Shown in pieces: positions 8,093 to 16,794 of a DNA stretch of 64,000 nucleotides. The stretch is taken from positions 124,001-188,000 of the forward strand of contig JAEXHI010000021.1 of assembly GCA_023450085.1 (NCBI GenBank), read 5' to 3'. Made by a program: the position numbers and the translations under genes. Each line of letters starts with the position of its first letter. Position 1 is the first letter of the stretch. The notes beneath the pieces are model-generated. The model did no database searches. It saw nothing but the letters and a program-made list of their open reading frames with translations, and had not been told where the DNA came from. The DNA is from Bacteroidota bacterium. GTDB taxonomy: Bacteria > Bacteroidota > Bacteroidia > Sphingobacteriales > Sphingobacteriaceae.

Positions 8093-9055
8093 ATGTCAGT
8101 ATTAGTATATGTAGAACAAGTTGAAGGAAAGTTCAAAAAATCAGTATTCGAAGCAGTATCTTATGCAAAAGCCATTGCCGACCAACAAGGTACTAGCTTA
8201 AGTGCAATATCTATTGGTAATGTTGCAGATAGTGAATTAAATGAACTTGGAAAATATGGTGCAAGTAAAGTTTTAAAAGTAGAGGCAGATCAACTTAAGA
8301 ATTTTGTAAATCAAGCTTATGCTTCTGTGATTGCTGAAGCTGCAAAAAAGGAAGGTGCTAATATTGTAGTCCTTTCTAACTCATTCTCAGGAAAAGGTTT
8401 AGCTCCAAGAGTTGCAGTAAAACTTGATGCAGGTTTAATTGATGGTGCTGTAGAGTTGCCTTCTAGTGATTTTTCGGTAAAGAAAACCGCTTTCTCAGGA
8501 AAGGCTTTTGCCATTACTACTTTAACTTCCGCCAACAAGGTCATTGCCTTAAATCCTAATGCTTTTGGGGTAAAGGAAAATCCTACAAGTATTGCCATTG
8601 AGACTTTCAATCCAGAAGTAAAATCAAGTGATTTAGCTGCTATTGTAAAAGAAATTGTACGTGCTACCAATAAAGTATCGCTACCTGATGCAGAGATTGT
8701 TGTTTCTGGTGGTAGAGGATTGAAAGGTCCTGAAAACTGGGGAATGGTAGAAGAATTAGCAGATCTTTTGGGCGCTGCAACGGCTTGTTCAAAACCAGTT
8801 TCTGATGCAGATTGGAGACCTCACTCTGAGCACGTTGGACAAACAGGTATTGCTATTAGTCCAAACTTGTACATTGCCATTGGTATTTCTGGTGCCATCC
8901 AACATTTAGCAGGTGTAAGTTCTTCAAAAGTAATTGTGGTAATTAACAAAGACCCTGAAGCGCCTTTCTTTAAAGTAGCTGACTATGGTATTGTTGGCGA
9001 TGCTTTTGAAGTAGTTCCTAAAATAATTGCAGCGTTAAAAGCACATAAGGGCTAA
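8093..9055 (+). CDS. etfA: Electron transfer flavoprotein, alpha subunit
   Basis: This is the FAD-binding partner of EtfB. The 320-residue protein has the alpha/beta N-terminal domain and the conserved C-terminal FAD domain with VSGGRGLKGPENW, the loop GQTGIAISPNLYIAIGISGAIQHL (read in two parts around the NLY triplet), and INKDPEAPFFKVADYGIVGD. These are the signature residues that hold the FAD adenine and pyrophosphate. Its length is typical. It lies 76 bases behind etfB in the same direction and is probably translated from the same mRNA. There is no targeting signal; the heterodimer works in the cytoplasm and docks to the membrane. Confidence 0.96.
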   Translation: MSVLVYVEQVEGKFKKSVFEAVSYAKAIADQQGTSLSAISIGNVADSELNELGKYGASKVLKVEADQLKNFVNQAYASVIAEAAKKEGANIVVLSNSFSGKGLAPRVAVKLDAGLIDGAVELPSSDFSVKKTAFSGKAFAITTLTSANKVIALNPNAFGVKENPTSIAIETFNPEVKSSDLAAIVKEIVRATNKVSLPDAEIVVSGGRGLKGPENWGMVEELADLLGAATACSKPVSDADWRPHSEHVGQTGIAISPNLYIAIGISGAIQHLAGVSSSKVIVVINKDPEAPFFKVADYGIVGDAFEVVPKIIAALKAHKG

Positions 9056-9086
9056 TCAACCATATTGAAGCGCTGATTTTTTAAGG

Positions 9087-9704
9087 ATGAAGAAGGTTAA
9101 ACTAGACATTGTAGGATTATCATACAGCCAGACACAATCTGGTGCATACGCATTAGTGTTGGGAGAAGTAAATGGGCGAAGAAGGCTGCCGATTATTATC
9201 GGGGCATTTGAAGCACAAGCCATTGCCATCGAGATTGAGAAAATGTCTCCTACCCGACCGCTTACTCATGATTTGTTTAAGTCATTTGCTCAAGCTTATC
9301 AGGTAGAAATTACGGAAGTATTGATCTACAATTTAGTTGATGGTGTGTTTTTTGCCAAACTAATTTGCAATAAAGATGGAGAACAAGTTGAAATAGATGC
9401 CCGTACTTCTGATGCGATTGCGATTGCGGTGAGATTTAATGCCATTATTTATACTTACGAGTTTATTCTTGCCTCTGCTGGAATTGTAATTGAAGGAAAT
9501 GATTTTCTATTTCTGGAAAATATTGAAAGCATCACCAGCGGACAAACACCAGAAGAAACCCAATCTCCTATGCCTGTGTCTGGATATCAAAGTTTATCTT
9601 TAGAAGAACTTCAGCAAAAATTAGAAAAAGCACTCTCCGATGAGGCTTATGAAAAAGCCGCTCGGATTAGAGACGAAATCAATAGAAGAAATGCAGGTAA
9701 ATAA
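9087..9704 (+). CDS. Bifunctional nuclease (BFN/DUF151) with C-terminal UVR motif
   Basis: Plant BFN-domain proteins have been reported to have both RNase and DNase activity; the bacterial role is not settled. Residues 1-135 form the DUF151/BFN domain (LPIIIGAFEAQAIAIEIE, RPLTHDLFKSF, DARTSDAIAIAVRF). After a linker, residues 165-204 are a UVR helix pair (SLEELQQKLEKALSDEAYEK), the motif by which UvrB and UvrC bind each other. The fusion suggests a link to DNA repair or stress, by inference. It lies 31 bases after etfA in the same direction. Its stop codon lies within its own terminator hairpin. Confidence 0.88.
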   Translation: MKKVKLDIVGLSYSQTQSGAYALVLGEVNGRRRLPIIIGAFEAQAIAIEIEKMSPTRPLTHDLFKSFAQAYQVEITEVLIYNLVDGVFFAKLICNKDGEQVEIDARTSDAIAIAVRFNAIIYTYEFILASAGIVIEGNDFLFLENIESITSGQTPEETQSPMPVSGYQSLSLEELQQKLEKALSDEAYEKAARIRDEINRRNAGK

Positions 9705-9716
9705 CCTGCATTTTTT
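9689..9716 (+). terminator. Intrinsic terminator overlapping the BFN stop codon
   Basis: Ten-base arms AAATGCAGGT (9689-9698) and ACCTGCATTT (9704-9713) flank the loop AAATA, followed by a T tract. The TAA stop at 9702-9704 is in the loop and base of the hairpin, so the last codons double as the terminator's left arm. It ends the etfB-etfA-BFN unit. Confidence 0.8.
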
Positions 9717-9803
9717 GTTTAAGTACGGTTCATAGTACTTTTATTTTTAGCTTAATGTTCCTCAAAACTTATCGTAGTAAAAAATCTACCAAGCTTATGA
9801 GCT

Positions 9804-9811
9804 TAAATTTG
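9804..9811 (+). promoter_or_regulatory. Putative -7 box of the nucleoside permease gene
   Basis: TAAATTTG matches TAnnTTTG. It would give a leader of about 55 bases before the ATG at 9872. No convincing -33 element was seen. Confidence 0.4.
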
Positions 9812-9871
9812 TCATGTACTAAAAAAAAGTCCTATCTTCAAGCCGTTCAAAACTAAACGAAATTATTGCGG

Positions 9872-11257
9872 ATGAATATTAAGCTACGCTTAACAATCAT
9901 GAGCTTCATGCAGTTCTTTGTATGGGCCGCTTGGTTAATTACTATTGCCAATTATTGGTTTGGCACTAAACAGTGGGATGGTGCCCATTTCGGAATCATA
10001 TTCTCTACCATGGGAATAGCTTCTTTATTTATGCCAACAATCACAGGCATTTTAGCAGATAAATGGATTAATGCAGAGAAGCTCTATGCCATCTTGCACC
10101 TAATGTATGCAGGCGTGATGTTTTATTTACCACAGGTAGATAATCCTCAAACTTTCTTCTGGATTATCCTTTTAGCCATGTGTTTTTACATGCCTACCAT
10201 AGCATTAAGTAATTCCATAAGCTACACAACTTTAAAGAACAGTGAATTTGATGTGGTTAAAAGCTTTCCTCCTATCCGTGTTTGGGGTACTGTAGGTTTT
10301 ATAGTAGCCATGTGGGTAACCAACTTAACTGGTAGCAAAGCAAGTGCTAACCAGTTTTACATTGCTGGTGTAGGCGCTATCTTTTTAGGACTTTATTCGT
10401 TTACATTACCAAAATGTTTACCAACAAAATCTGTATCGGAAAAGGCAGGTTTTGTACAAAGCTTGGGCTTGGAGGCATTTAAATTGTTTGCAAATTATAA
10501 AATGGCATTGTTTTTCATTTTTTCAATGTTTTTGGGAGGTGCATTACAGTTGACCAACGCCTATGGTGATGTTTTTTTAGATGAATTTAAACTATTCCCT
10601 GTCTATGCAAACTCATTAGTGGTAAGATATTCTACATTGATTATTTCTATATCTCAAGTTTCTGAAACGCTATTCATTTTAGCGATACCATTCTTTTTGA
10701 AACGTTTTGGTATTAAAAAGGTGATTGTGATTTCTATGCTGGCTTGGGTTTTCCGTTTCGGATTATTTGCCTATGGTGATCCTGCCGGTGGATTGTGGAT
10801 GATCATTCTATCATGTATTGTATATGGTATGGCATTCGATTTCTTTAATATTTCTGGGTCATTGTTTGTAGAAACCTCAACTACCGCTAAAATACGTTCA
10901 TCTGCTCAAGGTTTATTTATGATGATGACGAATGGCTTTGGGGCTATTTTAGGTAGTTTATTATCTGGATGGATGATCGATAAGTATTTCACTAAATATT
11001 ATACAGATATTAAATCAACAGCTGATTTGGTCAATACCGATGTAAATAATGAACACCTACATACATTTTTAGGTAACAAAGGTATTAGTGTTTTGGCGGA
11101 TGGAAGCTTAAGTCGTGCATTAGATGTAAAAGACTGGAACCATATCTGGTTGAGTTTTGCGCTTTATGCTTTAGTTATCACCATTTTATTTGCCTTAATG
11201 TTTAAGCACAAACATACCCGTGCCGAAGAAGAAGCAATCAATAAAATCAGTCACTAA
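9872..11257 (+). CDS. Nucleoside:H+ symporter family MFS permease (NupG-like)
   Basis: It probably imports nucleosides across the inner membrane using the proton gradient. The 461-residue protein has about twelve hydrophobic helices. The opening is typical of the nucleoside:H+ symporter family: LRLTIMSFMQFFVWAAW, then the first-loop motif GIASLFMPTITGILADKW. Further landmarks are FPPIRVWGTVGFIVAMW and the late FNISGSLFVE segment. The start is the ATG at 9872; a TTG six bases earlier in the same frame is less likely. A cytoplasmic charged tail ends the protein. The DUF3667 gene begins 18 bases later. Which nucleosides are carried cannot be told from sequence. Confidence 0.85.
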   Translation: MNIKLRLTIMSFMQFFVWAAWLITIANYWFGTKQWDGAHFGIIFSTMGIASLFMPTITGILADKWINAEKLYAILHLMYAGVMFYLPQVDNPQTFFWIILLAMCFYMPTIALSNSISYTTLKNSEFDVVKSFPPIRVWGTVGFIVAMWVTNLTGSKASANQFYIAGVGAIFLGLYSFTLPKCLPTKSVSEKAGFVQSLGLEAFKLFANYKMALFFIFSMFLGGALQLTNAYGDVFLDEFKLFPVYANSLVVRYSTLIISISQVSETLFILAIPFFLKRFGIKKVIVISMLAWVFRFGLFAYGDPAGGLWMIILSCIVYGMAFDFFNISGSLFVETSTTAKIRSSAQGLFMMMTNGFGAILGSLLSGWMIDKYFTKYYTDIKSTADLVNTDVNNEHLHTFLGNKGISVLADGSLSRALDVKDWNHIWLSFALYALVITILFALMFKHKHTRAEEEAINKISH

Positions 11258-11275
11258 TTATATTTTAAAATCCAG

Positions 11276-12355
11276 ATGTCATCCGTAAAGCTCCGAAAAG
11301 AAAAAGATTGCTTAAACTGCGGCCACCATGTAGAAGAGACTTATTGCCCTCATTGTGGACAGGAAAATATAGAATTAAAGGAAGATGCTTGGCATATGAT
11401 TACCCATGCCATTGCAGATTATTTCCATTTTGAGCACAAGTTTTTTGGTACTATTAAGCCCTTGCTTTTTAAGCCAGGCAAACTTACTGTAGATTATGTT
11501 TCTGGAAAAAGGGCTTCTTTCCTCCATCCAATAAAACTTTATATCTTCATCAGTATTGTGTTTTTTATCATCGTTTTTGGTGGCGGTGAAAAGAAAAAAC
11601 ATGAATCGGAAGGTAAAGCGGCGGCTGTTACTGAAAAATTGGATAACGACTCGTTATTAGTATCAGATGATGTAGATGAAGTAAGACAGGTATTAAAATA
11701 TCTACCCATAGCTAGATCAAAAAAGGATAGTATTTTAAGAGAAGTTGAAAAGGATATTAAGGAAAATGGCACAACAAGAATCAATATCGATTCTTTGCCC
11801 CTAAAGAAAAGTAGATTTAATGCTTTCGCAAGGAAAGGAACCATAGAAGAATACGAGAAGAAACAACGTGCCTTACCTAAAGAGCAACGTGATAATTTCA
11901 TTGTAAACTACTTCTCTAAAAAAAGCATACAGTTTAATAAATATCCAGATCCTGGACAAAAAATTAAAGAAGATAGTATCAAACTCATTCCTAAAATGAT
12001 GTTTATACTTTTGCCGCTTTTTGCAGTGATCTTAAAATTGGTTTACATTAGAAAGAAACGCTATTATTACGAACACCTCATTTATTCGTTCCATACGCAT
12101 TCGGCCATTTTCTTGAGTTTTATTGTTGCCGCACTATTGATGTGGGTAACAAAGTTTGCGGTAGATATTGAATGGCTAATTGGTACGATTGGATTTTTCT
12201 ATATCCTTTGGTATATCTACCGTTCGCTACGAACTTTTTATGGTAGTACAAGGTGGGTAACTTTACTGAAGATGTTCTTCCTGTTTTTTTGCTACAGCAT
12301 GTTGATTACGCTGTGTTTCATTCTAATTATTGCCGTTAGCGTTTTCACGATTTAA
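11276..12355 (+). CDS. DUF3667 membrane protein with N-terminal zinc ribbon
   Basis: The function of this 359-residue protein is not known. Residues 13-30 are a zinc ribbon (CLNCGHHVEETYCPHCGQ), followed by an amphipathic segment with FHFEHKFFGTIKPLLFKPGK and YVSGKRASFLHPIKLYIF, the signature of DUF3667. One membrane helix follows (IFISIVFFIIVFGG), then a charged loop of about 120 residues, then four more helices in the last third (FILLPLFAVILKLVYI, AIFLSFIVAALLMWV, IGTIGFFYILWYIY and the C-terminal LFFCYSMLITLCFILII). It sits 18 bases behind the permease gene and is probably co-transcribed. A hairpin terminator follows its stop by 28 bases. Confidence 0.8.
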   Translation: MSSVKLRKEKDCLNCGHHVEETYCPHCGQENIELKEDAWHMITHAIADYFHFEHKFFGTIKPLLFKPGKLTVDYVSGKRASFLHPIKLYIFISIVFFIIVFGGGEKKKHESEGKAAAVTEKLDNDSLLVSDDVDEVRQVLKYLPIARSKKDSILREVEKDIKENGTTRINIDSLPLKKSRFNAFARKGTIEEYEKKQRALPKEQRDNFIVNYFSKKSIQFNKYPDPGQKIKEDSIKLIPKMMFILLPLFAVILKLVYIRKKRYYYEHLIYSFHTHSAIFLSFIVAALLMWVTKFAVDIEWLIGTIGFFYILWYIYRSLRTFYGSTRWVTLLKMFFLFFCYSMLITLCFILIIAVSVFTI

Positions 12356-12383
12356 TATCACACTTTATTGCTTAAGCATAAAT

Positions 12384-12418
12384 GCTATATAGGTTCAGTA
12401 ATCTATATAGCCTTTTTT
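12384..12418 (+). terminator. Intrinsic terminator after the DUF3667 gene
   Basis: Nine-base arms GCTATATAG (12384-12392) and CTATATAGC (12403-12411) enclose a 10-base loop and are followed by C and six T residues. Confidence 0.75.
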
Positions 12419-12520
12419 GCTTCTAACGTATGTTTTGGATAGGAAAATACATTCCACTAGGCAAATCCCACTTTAGGAGTATCATTTCACAATGCATCTT
12501 CTTAAAAACGATTGAGTTTA

Positions 12521-12578
12521 CTATGTGTCTATGTGGTTAGATTTCGTTTTTAATAGATACCAACACATAGACACATAG
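12521..12578. repeat. Inverted repeat built of CTATGTGTCTATGTG
   Basis: CTATGTGTCTATGTG at 12521-12535 is repeated as its exact reverse complement at 12564-12578 with a 28-base spacer. Each arm is itself a tandem of the seven-base word CTATGTG/T. It lies between two terminators in non-coding DNA and has the look of a mobile palindromic intergenic repeat. Confidence 0.6.
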
Positions 12579-12650
12579 AAACATAGATCTGCATTATTTC
12601 TATCCGTTATGCCGTTTAATCTTAAAGGATAGTTAAAAATATAATGTAAT

Positions 12651-12675
12651 AAAAAAGCCGGCAATCCACCGGCTT
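12651..12675 (-). terminator. Intrinsic terminator of gltA
   Basis: On the minus strand, AAGCCGGTGG pairs across a short loop with the GCCGGCTT arm, and six T residues follow (plus-strand A tract 12651-12656). It lies 40 bases after the gltA stop codon. Confidence 0.8.
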
Positions 12676-12714
12676 AACAACTATATATTTGGTTGTAAAG
12701 AGAGTTCTTATTAA

Positions 12715-13983
12715 CTATAAGTGCTTATCGACATCACCAACGTATATTTGACGTGGTCTGCCAATTGGCTCTTTGTTTGTTCTCATTTCTTTCCACTGAG
12801 CAATCCATCCTGGAAGACGGCCTAAAGCGAAAAGTACGGTGAACATTTCTGAAGGGAAGCCTAAAGCTCTGTAAATAATGCCCGAATAGAAATCTACATT
12901 TGGGTACAATTTACGCTCAATAAAATAAGGATCTGTTAAAGCAGCTTGCTCTAGTTTTTTAGCAATTTCCAATACAGGGTCATTAATGCCTAAACTTTCT
13001 AAGATATCATCACAAGCTTTTTTAATGATTTTAGCTCTTGGGTCAAAGTTTTTGTATACGCGGTGACCAAAGCCCATCATACGGAATGGATCGTTTTTAT
13101 CCTTAGCTTTTGCAATCCATTTATCGGTATCACCACCGTCAGCTTTAATTTTCTCCAACATTTCAATTACTGCTTGGTTAGCACCACCATGTAATGGTCC
13201 CCAAAGTGCAGAAATACCTGCTGAAATAGAAGCATAAAGGTTACAATCAGATGAACCTACAATTCTAACCGTAGAAGTTGAGCAATTTTGCTCGTGGTCA
13301 GCATGCAAGATCAATAATTTATTCATTGCACTTACCACTACTGGATTTGGTTCGAAGTCTTCGGTACGTTGACCAAAGGTCATCCACAGATAGTTGGTAA
13401 TGTAATCGTATTTGTTTTTAGGATAGATCAGCGGGTGACCTAAAGATTTTTTATAGATGAAAGCTACGATGGTAGTCATCTTAGCTATCATTTTAATAAT
13501 GGTAAGGTCTTTTTCCTCTTCTGATTGGTTAGACTCTAAGCTTTCAGGGTAAAATGTTGAAAGTGAGCAAACCAATGATGACAACTGGGCCATAGGATGA
13601 GATTTTGACGGATAACCATCAAAAAACTTCTTCATATCCTCATGAATCAGCGTGTGCATGCTGATATCTTTTTGGAATTTTTCTATTCTTTCTTGAGAAG
13701 GAAGTTCGCCGTAGATTAATAAATAAGCAACTTCTAAAAACGATGCTTTTTCAGCAAGTTCTTCAATGGGATATCCGCGGTATTTTAGTATACCTTCTTC
13801 ACCATCTAAAAAGGTAATGGCACTTTTGGTAGAACCTGTATTTTTGTATCCAAAATCTAATGTAATGTGACCTGTTAGATCTCTTAATTTTGAAATATCG
13901 ATAGCCTTCTCCCCTTCTGTTCCGGTAATGATCGGAAACTCATAAGTCTGTCCGTCTATCTTAATTTCTGCAGTAGTTGACAT
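12715..13983 (-). CDS. gltA: Citrate synthase
   Basis: It condenses oxaloacetate and acetyl-CoA to citrate at the entry of the TCA cycle. The 422-residue length fits the type II hexameric enzymes of Gram-negative bacteria. Catalytic landmarks are present: HADHEQN (His230), WGPLHGGANQ (His265), GFGHRVYKNFDPRA (His307) and PNVDFYSG (Asp364). The N-terminus starts MSTTAEIKIDGQTYEFPI, the small beta domain of this type. A -7 box on the minus strand (14045-14052) lies about 60 bases upstream and a GC-rich terminator follows. It appears to be a single-gene unit. Confidence 0.96.
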   Translation of the reverse strand: MSTTAEIKIDGQTYEFPIITGTEGEKAIDISKLRDLTGHITLDFGYKNTGSTKSAITFLDGEEGILKYRGYPIEELAEKASFLEVAYLLIYGELPSQERIEKFQKDISMHTLIHEDMKKFFDGYPSKSHPMAQLSSLVCSLSTFYPESLESNQSEEEKDLTIIKMIAKMTTIVAFIYKKSLGHPLIYPKNKYDYITNYLWMTFGQRTEDFEPNPVVVSAMNKLLILHADHEQNCSTSTVRIVGSSDCNLYASISAGISALWGPLHGGANQAVIEMLEKIKADGGDTDKWIAKAKDKNDPFRMMGFGHRVYKNFDPRAKIIKKACDDILESLGINDPVLEIAKKLEQAALTDPYFIERKLYPNVDFYSGIIYRALGFPSEMFTVLFALGRLPGWIAQWKEMRTNKEPIGRPRQIYVGDVDKHL

Positions 13984-14044
13984 ATATCTAAAATTTTATA
14001 TAATTATAAGTAGTTATTTCCTTTTATTAAAATTTACGTTAAAA

Positions 14045-14052
14045 CAAACATA
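14045..14052 (-). promoter_or_regulatory. Putative -7 promoter box of gltA
   Basis: The minus strand reads TATGTTTG, an exact TAnnTTTG match, 61 bases before the gltA ATG. No clear -33 element was found. Confidence 0.45.
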
Positions 14053-14103
14053 AGGTTGTTACACTTTTTTGACGGTTCTAACCTCGTTTTAATGTTTCTT
14101 AGA

Positions 14104-14643
14104 TTATTTTGCTTTAATTTCTTCGGCTACCCTTCCACATTCCATCATTTCATCTCCATAATATGGATTACGGATATTTTTTTCGCTCGCTAACCAATCG
14201 CCTCCATCGCCATTGTTAGCCATTGGACAATGTTGCAAATAAATAGTGCCTGATGTTAATGCAGCATGTTTAAAAACTGGAATCACTTCCACATTCAAAT
14301 CGTTAAAAGCAGCTCTTTGTGCTTTAATATCTTTAGCTTCTGCAATTTTATGCGCTATTGCGGCTGCATTTTCGCAACCCTCAAAACCTTTAAGGGAAAT
14401 TGCCAATTCGTTGGCCGCTGGTTTAGCATCGTTATAATTAGTGGCTACCAATTGGTCCTTTAGCTTGATATAGTTCGTGTAAATGGCCTGTAGCTTTTCA
14501 TCACCAAAAGTTAATGCTACTGCTTTTGTCGTATCGCTCTTAGATACGGTTGTACTATCTTTTGTTTCTGTAGATTTATTGGAACTATTACAGGCCATTA
14601 ATATGGCAATAGCTACCAAACCCAAATATTTTTTCCCTTGCAT
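14104..14643 (-). CDS. DUF3347 lipoprotein
   Basis: This 179-residue exported protein has a lipoprotein signal (GLVAIAILMAC, cysteine at residue 18), a Ser/Thr-rich linker and then the DUF3347 domain. The domain starts KLQAIYTNYIKLKDQLVATN and ends with the metal-site-like signature HCPMANNGDGGDWL, IRNPYYGDEMMECG. DUF3347 also occurs in periplasmic subunits of heavy-metal efflux systems, and the His-Cys-Pro-Met cluster suggests binding of copper or a similar metal, by inference. Periplasmic anchoring is likely. No metal transporter gene is adjacent; the chromate transporter is 8 kb away. Confidence 0.8.
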   Translation of the reverse strand: MQGKKYLGLVAIAILMACNSSNKSTETKDSTTVSKSDTTKAVALTFGDEKLQAIYTNYIKLKDQLVATNYNDAKPAANELAISLKGFEGCENAAAIAHKIAEAKDIKAQRAAFNDLNVEVIPVFKHAALTSGTIYLQHCPMANNGDGGDWLASEKNIRNPYYGDEMMECGRVAEEIKAK

Positions 14644-14741
14644 ACTTGTTATGTTTTTTATGGATTGCTATCTGGTAAAACAATCCTTTAAGAGCTTATT
14701 TCGTTTTGTGCTCAAAATAGCATTTATAATTCTAAAAACAC

Positions 14742-14771
14742 AAAAAAAGCCCCGATAAAATTACCGGAGCT
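14742..14771 (-). terminator. Intrinsic terminator of the outer-membrane barrel gene
   Basis: On the minus strand, GAGCTCCGG pairs with the CGGGGC arm across an AT-rich loop, including one G-U pair, and seven T residues follow (plus-strand A tract 14742-14748). It lies about 40 bases after the stop codon of the barrel gene. Confidence 0.7.
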
Positions 14772-14812
14772 CAATAATATTATATTTTAATTATAATTTG
14801 TTAACGTATGTA

Positions 14813-15355
14813 TTATAGTTTAAAACCATAAGCTAAACGTAAACCTACATAACCGTTATTAACGCCACTTTTTGAAAGGCCTTCATATTTAACACCTAGG
14901 TCTAATCCGCTACTCCAAGCATAACCAATTGCAGGTGAATAAGTAAACGAAGTACCACCACCTTTGTTGGTACTAAACGCAGCACCTGCTTCGGCTAGGC
15001 CATACGCTCCAGAACCACTATCGCTAAAGAAGAATTTTAAACCAGCTTTGGCAGGAATGTAATTGAAGTTACCTACTTCAACAGTTGTATTACCAATGGT
15101 AACGTCTTTATTGAAAATCGAGGTAAAACCTGTAGTAATTGGAATAGATAATTGTCTGTCGATATCAATTTGGTAACGTAAATCGGCGCCCAATGCAAAA
15201 CTAGAACCTGAGTTGGTTGGAATACCTGCATTAATACCTACTCCTAATTTTTGTCTAGAAGGATTGGTAGGCTCTGATTGTGCTTGAACATTTGTGGTTA
15301 CGAAGATAGCTAATGCAGCTACTGCAGCAGCTATTGATTTTGTATACTTTTTCAT
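14813..15355 (-). CDS. Small outer-membrane beta-barrel protein
   Basis: From the ATG at 15355 the product is 180 residues, starting MKKYTKSIAAAVAALAIFVT and cut after NVQAQ, a typical Bacteroidota Sec signal. The mature part alternates hydrophobic and polar residues in strands (LGVGINAGIPTNSG, FALGADLRYQIDIDRQLSIP, YGLAEAGAAFS, YVGLRLAYGFKL) and ends in a hydrophobic strand closing in Leu, as outer-membrane barrels do. Eight strands fit the length. The frame runs upstream to 15496, but only the 15355 start puts the signal at the N-terminus. A role as porin or sensor is not supported by any specific motif. It appears to be a single-gene unit with its own terminator. Confidence 0.75.
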   Translation of the reverse strand: MKKYTKSIAAAVAALAIFVTTNVQAQSEPTNPSRQKLGVGINAGIPTNSGSSFALGADLRYQIDIDRQLSIPITTGFTSIFNKDVTIGNTTVEVGNFNYIPAKAGLKFFFSDSGSGAYGLAEAGAAFSTNKGGGTSFTYSPAIGYAWSSGLDLGVKYEGLSKSGVNNGYVGLRLAYGFKL

Positions 15356-15654
15356 TTGTCTTTGATTTAATTGATGACCTCCTATTCCCTGTTCTGAATA
15401 TATTTTTTGGAATTTTCTTTCATCATTTTGTTTAACATTTGTGATTGCTTTTGTAACAACACGCAATCGCAGCAAAATGTTCAAACAATATGCCATTATA
15501 CATTAAAAAAGGTTTTAAATGCATTATTAAGCAAATGATTGACAGTGAATTAATATAAATATTAAGGATTTGAAATATTAAAAAAATTGATAGGTTTTTA
15601 CGCCTAAACAGTGTACTAAATACTAAACAATTCTGTTACATTGCTCAAATTTAA

Positions 15655-16779
15655 TTAGTAGTTAGTAATAATTAAATGCGTTGCTTTTCTATTGTTTCTA
15701 CCACGTACATTATAGACATACTTCTTGTCGAAAGTAGTAATCTTCACTGAGGGATGATTATACAACTCGAGGATAAATGGGGTTTCTTTAATCACTACCA
15801 TCCATTTTGCAACACATTCGGTTAAGAAATCGGCCAACCTTTTCTGATCATCTAGTGTAAAACTGTTCTGGTCGTATTCAGAGAACTCACTATCATAAGG
15901 AGGATCTAAAAAGATAAAATCAGTGGGAGTTAGATTTAAGCTTGTAAGTAGGATTTCAAAATCCTGATTATGAATCTCCGCGTTTTGAAATAAGTTTTGA
16001 AGAGGCTTAGTGAATATAGAATTGGCTTTTTTTCTAAATTTCTTTCGATTATACAAAATACCGCCGTAAGGAATATTGAAGACGCCTTTTTTATTGTACC
16101 TAAACATAGAGGCATAACAGAACTCCCTTACGAAATACCAGTTTGCAGCTGCATCGGCTTCGCCTAGGAATGTTTTTTTTGTGTTTTTATTTAACAGGTT
16201 TCTAAAAAACAGATAGGTGCCGCTTTTTAAGGCAGTTTCAAAATGTTTTTTCAATTCTTTAAGATCGAAAACATTGCCTGCTTTTGCACTGATACGCTGT
16301 AAACGGGAAGCTTTACTTTCCATTCCTTTCTTTAGGTGCTGATAGAATTCTGTCGGATTTTTTAAAAAGTCCTTATTGCTTAAGGCAGGTAAACTTGCTA
16401 ATGTTGTGGTAAGTTCAGTTTCAATAGAAGCGGATAAGGCGGAAAGTTCAGCTTGGCTCAGTATAAATTCGCAGAATTTTTGACCTGTGCTTTCCCAGAG
16501 TAGTTCAGCTAAAGTGGTGACTTCATCCCAAGCATCGGCATATTGGCTAAGTCGAGTTTTAAATGCTCTGCTTTTAATTTGTTGATAAAAACGAATAAGG
16601 TCATGGCTTTTATCATTAATGATGGCTGGGGTTTGAGGTTGTAAAGCAAAGAATACACCACCTCCGCCAAAAAAAGGTTCTATATACCTTTCAAATTCAG
16701 GAATATGGTCCTGAAATAAGGCAAACTCCCTATACTTCCCTCCTGTCCACTTAATGATTGGCCTTATTTTCCGCTTCAT
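15655..16779 (-). CDS. DNA adenine N6-methyltransferase (Dam/D12 class), orphan
   Basis: It methylates adenine in a specific duplex sequence using SAM. The 374 residues show the alpha-class motif order: IIKWTGGKYRE (motif X, residues 8-18), IEPFFGGGGVFF (motif I, 33-44) and FIFLDPPYDSEFSEYDQ (motif IV DPPY, 292-295). At 374 residues it is about 100 longer than E. coli Dam. The extra length is a helical insert around residues 60-200 that probably includes the target-recognition region, by inference. There is no restriction endonuclease gene in the window. The gene follows miaA by 15 bases and is probably in the same transcript, an odd home for a methyltransferase. The target site cannot be read from sequence. 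Confidence 0.88.
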   Translation of the reverse strand: MKRKIRPIIKWTGGKYREFALFQDHIPEFERYIEPFFGGGGVFFALQPQTPAIINDKSHDLIRFYQQIKSRAFKTRLSQYADAWDEVTTLAELLWESTGQKFCEFILSQAELSALSASIETELTTTLASLPALSNKDFLKNPTEFYQHLKKGMESKASRLQRISAKAGNVFDLKELKKHFETALKSGTYLFFRNLLNKNTKKTFLGEADAAANWYFVREFCYASMFRYNKKGVFNIPYGGILYNRKKFRKKANSIFTKPLQNLFQNAEIHNQDFEILLTSLNLTPTDFIFLDPPYDSEFSEYDQNSFTLDDQKRLADFLTECVAKWMVVIKETPFILELYNHPSVKITTFDKKYVYNVRGRNNRKATHLIITNY

Positions 16780-16794
16780 GTAACGAAGATGCGA

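Larger units (their letters stand above)
12356..12714. other. Intergenic region between convergent DUF3667 and gltA genes
   Basis: These 359 bases hold a plus-strand terminator (12384-12418), an inverted repeat made from the word CTATGTGTCTATGTG (12521-12578) and the minus-strand gltA terminator (12651-12675). No frame of useful length or recognisable content is present. Confidence 0.6.
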
